Shown here one piece after another: positions 16,838 through 22,936 of a stretch of 50,210 nucleotides of DNA; within the stretch, counting starts at the first letter, position 1; each line of letters starts with the position of its first letter. The notes under the pieces are model-generated. The model searched no databases and was not told the origin of the DNA. It saw only the letters and a list, made by a program, of their open reading frames with translations. Location of the stretch: contig JAZRTT010000051.1 in the NCBI GenBank assembly GCA_045652125.1, positions 1 to 50,210 of the forward strand. Reading direction: 5' to 3'. The position numbers and the translations under genes are program-made. This stretch comes from Avoscillospira sp045652125. GTDB taxonomy: Bacteria; Bacillota; Clostridia; Oscillospirales; Oscillospiraceae.

Positions 16838-16866
16838 TTGTAATTTCTCCAGATTGGTGGTAAAAT
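16838..16866 (+). promoter_or_regulatory. Promoter of metG
   Basis: TTGTAA and TAAAAT with a 17-bp spacer, 53 nt before the metG start. The leader is too short for a T-box or SAM riboswitch. Confidence 0.5.
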
Positions 16867-16919
16867 ATTACAATATCAGGATTTTATGCCGAGCTGCGGC
16901 TGAATAGGAGGCATTCCCC

Positions 16920-18881
16920 ATGTGCAACAAGTGCAAAGAGAAGTTTTATATCACCACTCCCATTTACTACCCCTCCGATAAGCTCCATATCGGTCATACC
17001 TACTGCACCGTGGCAACGGACACGATGGCCCGTTATAAGCGGATGCGCGGCTATGACGTTATGTTCCTCACCGGCACCGACGAACACGGCCAGAAGATCG
17101 AAACCAAGGCCAAAGAAGCAGGGATCGATCCTCAGAGCTTTGTGGATCATATCGTCACGGGAGAACGGGGCGTTTTGGATCTGTGGAAGCTGATGAATAT
17201 CTCCAATGATCGGTTTATCCGCACCACCGATGGTTATCATGTGGAAGCCGTTCAGAAGATCTTCAAAAAAATGTACCATAAGGGCGACATCTACAAAGGC
17301 AGCTACAAGGGCAAGTACTGTACCCCCTGTGAAAGCTTCTGGACCGAAAGCCAGCTGAAAGACGGCAAGTGCCCCGACTGCGGCCGGGAGGTGGTGGATG
17401 CCGAAGAAGAGGCCTACTTCTTCCGGCTCTCCAAGTACGCCCAGCCCGTCCGCGACCTGTTGGTGAATACCGATTTTCTGGAACCCCGGAGCCGGGTCAA
17501 CGAAATGGTCAACAATTTCATCGATCCCGGTCTGGAAGACCTGTGTGTATCCCGCACCAGCTTCACCTGGGGTGTCCCCGTGGACTTTGACCCCGGCCAT
17601 GTGGTCTATGTGTGGGTGGATGCCCTGTTCAACTATACCACCGCTCTGGGCTTCCTTAACGACAAATACGATGATTACAAGGACTTCTGGCCTGCCGATG
17701 TGCACTTCGTGGGCAAGGAGATCGTCCGATTCCATTCCATCATCTGGCCCGCCATGCTCATGAGCATGGAGATGCCCCTGCCCAAAAAGGTCTACGGCCA
17801 CGGCTGGTTGCTGCTGGACGGCGGCAAAATGTCCAAATCCAAGGGCAATGTGGTGGATCCCTACCTGCTGGCGGAGCGTTACGGCGTGGACGCCCTGCGG
17901 TTCTTCCTCATGCGGTCGTTCCCCTTCGGCTCTGACGGGAATTTCTCCAATGAGCTGCTGATCTCCACGATCAACACGGACCTTGCCAACGATCTGGGCA
18001 ATCTGGTCAGCCGTACCGTTGCCATGGTGCAGAAATACTTCGGCGGCAAACTCCCTGCCGATCAGACTGCCGATGCGGCTCTTGACACCGAGCTGGAGAC
18101 CATGGCCGCTGCTCTGCGGGACAAGTATGAAGCCCAGATGGAAAAATATCAATTCCAGAACGCTCTGGCTGAGATCTTCCGGGTCATTTCCAGGGCCAAT
18201 AAATATATTGATGAAAACACTCCCTGGGTCTTGGCAAAGGATGCTGCCAGCAAACCCCGGCTGGCCAAGGTCATGTATGATCTGTTGGAAACCGTCCGCA
18301 TCTGTGCCGCTCTGCTGGAGCCGGTCATGCCTGCCGCCACTGCCGAGATCATGAAGCGCATCGGTGCCGCTGACTATGGCTGGGATACCCTTGCATCCTT
18401 CGGCGTGCTGGCAAAGGATACCGCCGTTACCGCCGGTGATGCCTTGTTCCCCCGAATCGATCTTGCCAAAGAGCTGGCTGAGCTGGACGCCATTCAGGAA
18501 GCCGCAGCAAAAGCCGCCCAGACTCCCGAAGAAGCCCCTCTGCCGGAGCCTCTGCCTCCCGTGGATTTTGACACCTTCTGCAAGGTGGAGATGACCGTGG
18601 TGAAGGTCAAATCCTGCGAAAAGGTAAAAAAGTCAGATAAGCTGCTGAAGTTCCAATTGGATGACGGTTCCGGCACCGACCGTCAGATTCTTTCGGGCAT
18701 CGCCAAATATTATGAGCCGGAACAGCTTTTCGGCAAAACTCTGGTGGCTGTGACCAATCTGCCGCCCCGAAAAATGATGGGTCAGGAAAGCTGCGGTATG
18801 CTCCTTTCCGCCGAGCGCGGTGAAACGCTGAATCTGATCATGCTGGATGATGCCGTTCCCGCCGGTGCAAGACTGGTTTGA
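16920..18881 (+). CDS. metG: Methionyl-tRNA synthetase
   Basis: Charges tRNA-Met for initiation and elongation. The 653-residue class I synthetase has HIGH at residues 23-26 and KMSKS at 303-307. A cysteine set in the connective peptide (CTPCESFW and CPDCGREV, about residues 134-160) binds zinc. A C-terminal tRNA-binding OB-fold domain (about 546-653) is recognised by VDFDTFCKVEMTV and by LPPRKMMGQESCGML. GGAGG precedes the start. It is monocistronic, with its own promoter upstream and a hairpin terminator downstream; the J-protein operon follows. Confidence 0.97.
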   Translation: MCNKCKEKFYITTPIYYPSDKLHIGHTYCTVATDTMARYKRMRGYDVMFLTGTDEHGQKIETKAKEAGIDPQSFVDHIVTGERGVLDLWKLMNISNDRFIRTTDGYHVEAVQKIFKKMYHKGDIYKGSYKGKYCTPCESFWTESQLKDGKCPDCGREVVDAEEEAYFFRLSKYAQPVRDLLVNTDFLEPRSRVNEMVNNFIDPGLEDLCVSRTSFTWGVPVDFDPGHVVYVWVDALFNYTTALGFLNDKYDDYKDFWPADVHFVGKEIVRFHSIIWPAMLMSMEMPLPKKVYGHGWLLLDGGKMSKSKGNVVDPYLLAERYGVDALRFFLMRSFPFGSDGNFSNELLISTINTDLANDLGNLVSRTVAMVQKYFGGKLPADQTADAALDTELETMAAALRDKYEAQMEKYQFQNALAEIFRVISRANKYIDENTPWVLAKDAASKPRLAKVMYDLLETVRICAALLEPVMPAATAEIMKRIGAADYGWDTLASFGVLAKDTAVTAGDALFPRIDLAKELAELDAIQEAAAKAAQTPEEAPLPEPLPPVDFDTFCKVEMTVVKVKSCEKVKKSDKLLKFQLDDGSGTDRQILSGIAKYYEPEQLFGKTLVAVTNLPPRKMMGQESCGMLLSAERGETLNLIMLDDAVPAGARLV

Positions 18882-18931
18882 CCAACAGACCGTCCACAGC
18901 ACCCTCCGGCCACAGCGCTCACCTCTGCAAA

Positions 18932-18974
18932 GAAACGGTCGGGTATCTGATGAACGGATACTCGACCGTTTCTT
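18932..18974 (+). terminator. Hairpin after metG
   Basis: A 16-bp stem (18932-18947 with 18957-18972, one G-T pair, core AAACGGTCG/CGACCGTTT) with a 9-nt loop; the T-run after it is short. The rest of the 18882-19118 gap is AT-rich with weak -10-like hexamers (TATACT at 19071) and no CIRCE element. Confidence 0.7.
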
Positions 18975-19118
18975 GTGGGAAACACACAAGCTTGGCCTCT
19001 TTTCATAATTTTTGCAGAATATTTTTCTGTTTTTCCCGATTTGTTCGCAATTGCTTCACACATTTTTGCATATACTCTTGTAAAATAGAGGATACCACAG
19101 CCAAAGTGAGGAATGTTT

Positions 19119-19619
19119 ATGGCACGAGACCCCTATGAAGTTCTGGGCGTGAGCCGGAGCGCATCCGATGAGGAAATTAAAACTGCATATCGGAAACTCG
19201 CCAAAAAATACCATCCGGATCTGAATCCCGGTGATCCCACAGCGGCGCAGAAAATGAACGAAGTCAATCAGGCCTATGACCGGATCAAAAATCCTCAGAC
19301 CTATCAGCAGCCCCGAACCGGCAGCGGCTATGATCCCTTCACCGGTCAGCACACCTATACCTACACCACCAGTGACCCCTTTGAAGAATTCTTCCGCCAG
19401 TGGGGTGAGCAGCAAAACCGGCAAAATCAGGGGAGCTATCAGTATACGTACCACTCCGGCAGCCGCCGGCCGTTTTCCCTGCTCCGTCTGATCATCACCA
19501 TTTCCATTCTCATCAATCTGACAAGCTGCATTGGCCGCTCTTTGTTCTTCCGCCCCACTCAGTATTACTATCAGGCGCAGCCGGAGCAATCCCAGAGCTT
19601 CTATGGCGAATGGAGGTAA
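19119..19619 (+). CDS. Membrane-anchored J-domain protein of the second Hsp70 set
   Basis: Co-chaperone that should stimulate the ATPase of the Hsp70 encoded two genes downstream. The 166 residues start with a J domain (1-60) with the key HPD at 32-34, followed by a Tyr/Gln/Thr/Ser-rich linker (60-115), one membrane span at about 119-138 (LLRLIITISILINLTSCIG), and a short Gln/Tyr-rich tail. There is no Gly/Phe-rich region of DnaJ type and no zinc-finger or substrate-binding domain, so it is a class III J protein that targets Hsp70 to the membrane. With a single span and Arg-rich sequence before it, the J domain is probably cytoplasmic. ATG at 19119 is used because GTGAGGA directly abuts the earlier ATG at 19113. 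Three nucleotides separate it from the next gene. Confidence 0.88.
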   Translation: MARDPYEVLGVSRSASDEEIKTAYRKLAKKYHPDLNPGDPTAAQKMNEVNQAYDRIKNPQTYQQPRTGSGYDPFTGQHTYTYTTSDPFEEFFRQWGEQQNRQNQGSYQYTYHSGSRRPFSLLRLIITISILINLTSCIGRSLFFRPTQYYYQAQPEQSQSFYGEWR

Positions 19620-19621
19620 AT

Positions 19622-20053
19622 ATGGCTTTGTTTGGAAAAAAACAGCCCCCCTCCAATGATCGCTGGGAGGCTTTGAACGCAGAATATCAAAATTACCGCC
19701 GCCGGACCGCTCTGGAACTCGTGTCCGTGGGCATACAATCGGCTCAAAAAACAGCAGCTGCTTTTTTGGGGCTGTATGATGACCTCCATCGGGCCCTGGA
19801 AAGCCCCTGCACCGACGAAGCCTTTTACCGGGGGATCTGCCTGATCGAGCGTAACCTTATGGACACGTTCACCGCTTTGGGCATTCGACCCATGAACTCC
19901 AAAGGCAAAATTTTCAATCCCGATTACCATGAAGCCGTAGAGCATCTGGACGATCCCCAATATCGTGCCGGGGAGATCGTGGAAGTTTTGCAGGTGGGCT
20001 TCACCATGGAAGAAGAAGTCATCCGCCACGCAAAGGTCGTGGTGGCAAATTGA
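19622..20053 (+). CDS. Short GrpE-like nucleotide exchange factor
   Basis: Probable nucleotide exchange factor for the adjacent Hsp70. The C-terminal beta domain is clear: FNPDYHEAVEHLDDPQY and VLQVGFTMEEEVIRHAKVVVAN match GrpE, including the VVVAN ending shared with the canonical GrpE at 29103-29612. At 143 residues it is 26 shorter than that GrpE; the missing part is the N-terminal acidic region and part of the long dimerisation helix. GGAGGT lies just upstream of ATG 19622. It sits between the J protein and the Hsp70 with tiny spacers (2 and 18 nt), so the three are surely one operon. It may be a paralogue produced by ancient duplication of grpE. Confidence 0.87.
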   Translation: MALFGKKQPPSNDRWEALNAEYQNYRRRTALELVSVGIQSAQKTAAAFLGLYDDLHRALESPCTDEAFYRGICLIERNLMDTFTALGIRPMNSKGKIFNPDYHEAVEHLDDPQYRAGEIVEVLQVGFTMEEEVIRHAKVVVAN

Positions 20054-20071
20054 TTTTAGAGGTAATATACT

Positions 20072-21637
20072 ATGTCCCACATCATTGGAATTGACCTTGG
20101 TACCACCAACAGCTGTGTCTGCGTGATGGAAGGCGGTGCGCCTGTGGTCATCCCCAATGCAGAAGGCAGCCGCACCACCCCTTCTGTGGTGGCCTTTGCC
20201 AAAACCGGTGAGCGAATGGTGGGCCAAATCGCCAAGCGGCAGGCCGTCACCAACCACGACCGCACCGTTTCTTCCATCAAACGGGAAATGGGCTCCGACC
20301 GCAAAGTTACTATCGACGGCAAGCGTTACTCCCCCCAGGAGATCTCTGCCATGATCCTGCAAAAACTGAAAGCCGATGCAGAAAATTATTTGGGCAGCCC
20401 TGTGACGGAAGCGGTCATTACCGTTCCCGCCTACTTCACCGATGCCCAGCGTCAGGCCACCAAGGATGCCGGCAAGATCGCCGGTCTGGATGTGAAGCGG
20501 ATCATCAATGAACCTACGGCGGCAGCGCTGGCCTACGGTGCAGACAAAGAAGAAAGCCAAAAGATCCTGGTCTATGATCTGGGCGGCGGTACGTTTGATG
20601 TCTCCATTCTGGATATCTCCGATCATGTGATCGAGGTTTTGGCCACCGCAGGCAACAACCATTTGGGCGGCGACGATTTTGACCGGTGTATTGTAGAGCA
20701 TCTGGCAGCAGAATTCCGCAAGGAAACCCGGCTGGATCTGAGCCGGGACCCTGCTGCCATGCAGCGGTTGAAGGAAGCAGCAGAAAAAGCCAAGATCGAG
20801 CTGTCCTCCGTCACGCAGACCACAGTTTCTCTGCCCTATATCGCCGTAGGCAGGACAGGTCCGCTCCATTTGGAAACCCATCTGACCCGGGCCAAATTCA
20901 ATGAACTTACCAACCATCTGGTACAGGCCACCCGAGGACCTATGGATCAGGCCATCAATGATTCCGGCATTCCCATCTCCCAAATCAGCAAAGTGCTGAT
21001 GGTGGGCGGCTCCAGCCGCATCCCGGCAGTACAGGAGCTGGTGCATGCCGTCACCGGCCGCCTTCCGTTCAAGGGAATCAACCCCGATGAGTGCGTGGCC
21101 ATGGGTGCCTGCCTGCAGGCCGGTGTCCTTGCAGGGACCGTCACCGGTCTGCTGCTTTTGGATGTGACCCCCTTGTCGCTGGGAATCGAGACTGTAGGCG
21201 GCGTGTGTACCCGAATCATTGAACGCAACACCACCCTCCCCATCCGAAAAAGTCAGATCTTTTCCACCGCCGCCAACTTCCAGACCACCGTGGATGTCCA
21301 TGTGCTGCAGGGAGAGCGGCCGATGGCAAAACAGAACAAAGAGCTGGGTCGGTTTCAATTGACGGGTATTCGCCGTGCCATGCGGGGCGTACCCCAGATC
21401 GAAGTGACCTTCGCCATTGATGCCAACGGCATCGTCAATGTCTCTGCCAAGGATCTGGCCACCGGCCGTGCGCAGGATATCACCATCACCGGCACTTCCA
21501 ACATGAGTCAGGCAGAAATCGACCGAGCCATTCGGGAGGCACATCAGCATGCCGAAGAAGATGCCCGAATGAAAGACCGTGCTGCCGGCCATATGCCGGA
21601 AGATGATGTGATGGATGCGGAGTTTGAACAGCTTTAA
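20072..21637 (+). CDS. Lidless Hsp70 (DnaK paralogue)
   Basis: Hsp70 chaperone with a complete nucleotide-binding domain: IGIDLGTTNS phosphate loop near the N-terminus, DLGGGTFDVSILD, and GGSSRIPAVQ. The substrate-binding beta domain (about 380-490) is also complete, with the linker LLLLDVTPLSLGIE. At 521 residues it is 83 shorter than the canonical DnaK in this window. After the first helix of the alpha domain (ending about residue 505) the helical bundle that forms the lid is absent, yet the acidic tail DDVMDAEFEQL is kept and resembles the tail of the canonical protein. It is the last gene of the J-GrpE-Hsp70 operon, which has no CIRCE site. The frame is intact, so a specialised chaperone is more likely than a decaying copy. 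Confidence 0.92.
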   Translation: MSHIIGIDLGTTNSCVCVMEGGAPVVIPNAEGSRTTPSVVAFAKTGERMVGQIAKRQAVTNHDRTVSSIKREMGSDRKVTIDGKRYSPQEISAMILQKLKADAENYLGSPVTEAVITVPAYFTDAQRQATKDAGKIAGLDVKRIINEPTAAALAYGADKEESQKILVYDLGGGTFDVSILDISDHVIEVLATAGNNHLGGDDFDRCIVEHLAAEFRKETRLDLSRDPAAMQRLKEAAEKAKIELSSVTQTTVSLPYIAVGRTGPLHLETHLTRAKFNELTNHLVQATRGPMDQAINDSGIPISQISKVLMVGGSSRIPAVQELVHAVTGRLPFKGINPDECVAMGACLQAGVLAGTVTGLLLLDVTPLSLGIETVGGVCTRIIERNTTLPIRKSQIFSTAANFQTTVDVHVLQGERPMAKQNKELGRFQLTGIRRAMRGVPQIEVTFAIDANGIVNVSAKDLATGRAQDITITGTSNMSQAEIDRAIREAHQHAEEDARMKDRAAGHMPEDDVMDAEFEQL

Positions 21638-21647
21638 AAATAAAAAC

Positions 21648-21674
21648 CGCCGCGTCGAATGATTCGACGCGGCG
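21648..21674 (-). terminator. Terminator of the rubredoxin gene (shared with the Hsp70 operon)
   Basis: A 13-bp inverted repeat (CGCCGCGTCGAAT and its complement) lies in the 50-nt gap. On the minus strand it is followed by GGTTTTTATTTTT, a strong T-run, so it ends the rubredoxin transcript; on the plus strand it could only slow the Hsp70 transcript. Confidence 0.85.
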
Positions 21675-21687
21675 CAGAACGGACAAC

Positions 21688-21843
21688 TCAGGCTTCGGAA
21701 AATTGATCCTTGCCAACGCAGCACAGGGGGCACTCAAAGTTTTCGGGAACATCCTCCCACTTGGTTCCGGGAGCAATGCCCAGATCGGGAGCGCCGGCTT
21801 CTTCGTCATACTCCCAGCCGCACATATCGCAGACATACTTCAT
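21688..21843 (-). CDS. Rubredoxin
   Basis: Small one-iron electron carrier used by anaerobes, for example to reduce rubrerythrin or superoxide reductase when oxygen leaks in. The 51-residue protein has the two cysteine knuckles YVCDMCGW (Cys5, Cys8) and ECPLCCVGKDQF (Cys38, Cys41), the Trp and Pro-rich middle (APGTKWEDVPENFECP) and the standard length of 50-54 residues. An additional cysteine follows the last ligand. AAGGAG lies ten bases before ATG. It is a single-gene unit on the minus strand between the lidless Hsp70 and ung, with its own promoter and terminator; no partner oxidoreductase is nearby. Confidence 0.96.
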   Translation of the reverse strand: MKYVCDMCGWEYDEEAGAPDLGIAPGTKWEDVPENFECPLCCVGKDQFSEA

Positions 21844-21876
21844 TTTATTTCAACTCCTTATGCTTGTGTTTGTTTC

Positions 21877-21905
21877 AGTATAGCGTGGTTCTCCACCCAG
21901 CGCAA
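21877..21905 (-). promoter_or_regulatory. Promoter of the rubredoxin gene
   Basis: Minus-strand TTGCGC and TATACT are spaced by 17 bp, 34 nt upstream of the rubredoxin start. Confidence 0.55.
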
Positions 21906-21932
21906 GAGGTATTTTATGAAAGGAGCGTTTTC

Positions 21933-22589
21933 ATGGATATTATTTTACCGAAGCCGTGGCAGGCACTCCTTTCCCAGTCCTCTTGGGAACCGCTGTTTTC
22001 CAGAGTGGACGCAGCTTATGATACTGCACAGGTCTTTCCCCCAAAAGAGCAGATTTTTTCCGCTTTTCAGCTGACACCGCCGGAAAACATTCGTGTGGTG
22101 ATTCTGGGGCAGGATCCCTACCATGAGCCGGGTCAGGCGCATGGTCTGGCTTTTTCCGTCAAGGAGGGTGTGAAGCTGCCGCCGTCTTTGGTGAATATTT
22201 ATAAGGAGCGGCAGGCGGATCTCGGGATCCCTCCCTCTCCCGGCGGTGACTTGACCCACTGGGCCGAGCAGGGAGTCTTTCTCCTCAATACCGTCCTGAC
22301 GGTAGAGCAAGGCAAGGCCAACAGCCACAAGGATCTGGGCTGGCAGGATTTTACCCATGCCGTAGTGAAGTCTCTGGCTCAGCTGCCGCAGCCCATTGCA
22401 TTTCTCCTTTGGGGCGCACAGGCACAGAAAAAAGCTGCCATAGCCGAAAACACGCCTTATCCCAGGCTGATCCTCCTGTCGCCGCACCCCAGTCCTCTGT
22501 CCTCCTACCGGGGCTTTTTCGGCAGCAGGCCCTTTTCCCGGATCAATGCCTTCCTCAAAGCACACGGGGAACAGGAAATTCAGTGGTAA
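21933..22589 (+). CDS. ung: Uracil-DNA glycosylase (family 1)
   Basis: Removes uracil from DNA to begin base-excision repair. The 218-residue protein has the catalytic water-activating loop GQDPYHEPGQAHGLAFSV, the LLNTVLTV segment that contacts uracil, and the DNA-intercalating loop HPSPLSSYRGFFGS. All are family 1 hallmarks, and the length fits. An upstream extension of the frame overlaps the rubredoxin promoter region; ATG at 21933 follows AAGGAGCG and gives the expected start. It is a single gene upstream of the T-box that controls ileS. Confidence 0.96.
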   Translation: MDIILPKPWQALLSQSSWEPLFSRVDAAYDTAQVFPPKEQIFSAFQLTPPENIRVVILGQDPYHEPGQAHGLAFSVKEGVKLPPSLVNIYKERQADLGIPPSPGGDLTHWAEQGVFLLNTVLTVEQGKANSHKDLGWQDFTHAVVKSLAQLPQPIAFLLWGAQAQKKAAIAENTPYPRLILLSPHPSPLSSYRGFFGSRPFSRINAFLKAHGEQEIQW

Positions 22590-22603
22590 CGGGGAAATTC
22601 CCA

Positions 22604-22632
22604 TTGACAAACAGAATAATTACGGGTATTCT
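22604..22632 (+). promoter_or_regulatory. Promoter of the ileS T-box transcript
   Basis: A perfect TTGACA at 22604-22609 and TATTCT at 22627-22632 are spaced by 17 bp, about 300 nt upstream of ileS. Confidence 0.75.
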
Positions 22633-22639
22633 AACAGTA

Positions 22640-22878
22640 ATATTGCATAATATGGCGATGAGAAGGACAAGTACCCCGGCAGATGCCTGCAGAGAGCCTG
22701 TGTTTGGTGGAAACAGGCGGCGGAGCCCGGGAGAATATCACCTTTGAGCCTTCTGCCGAACGATAGTAGGCAGAACGGGTGCTCCCGTTACCGAGCAGCT
22801 TGAGTGGCCGCAAGGCAAGAAGAGTGGTACCGCAGAGGTTTTCGCCTTTGTCTCTTTCTAAGGGACAAAGGCGTTTTT
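22640..22878 (+). ncRNA. T-box leader (isoleucine) controlling ileS
   Basis: This gap between ung and ileS holds a T-box riboswitch. Seen in order: a stem I region with the AGAGAGCCTG element, a specifier-loop segment GAATATCACCTTTGAGC in which ATC (22737-22739) is the likely isoleucine specifier codon, the T-box sequence GAGTGGTACCGC (about 22822-22833) that binds the tRNA NCCA end, and the downstream terminator. Uncharged tRNA-Ile should stabilise the antiterminator and let ileS be transcribed. Confidence 0.9.
22843..22878 (+). terminator. Regulated terminator of the ileS T-box
   Basis: CGCCTTTGTC (22843-22852) pairs with GACAAAGGCG (22864-22873) and is followed by TTTTT. Its left arm directly follows the T-box antiterminator, as expected for the conditional terminator. 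Confidence 0.9.
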
Positions 22879-22936
22879 ATTTCGGCTCCCCTCAAGGGGA
22901 GGCTTATCAGATAGCATTTATTAATCGGAGGTAATT

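Noticed and set aside
16767..16919. Possible T-box or SAM riboswitch upstream of metG
   Set aside because: The transcribed leader is only about 45 nt, and no T-box sequence or terminator is present.
20072..21637. The short Hsp70 as a pseudogene or truncated dnaK
   Set aside because: The frame is intact, all catalytic motifs are present, the tail is kept, and partner genes are intact with good ribosome sites.
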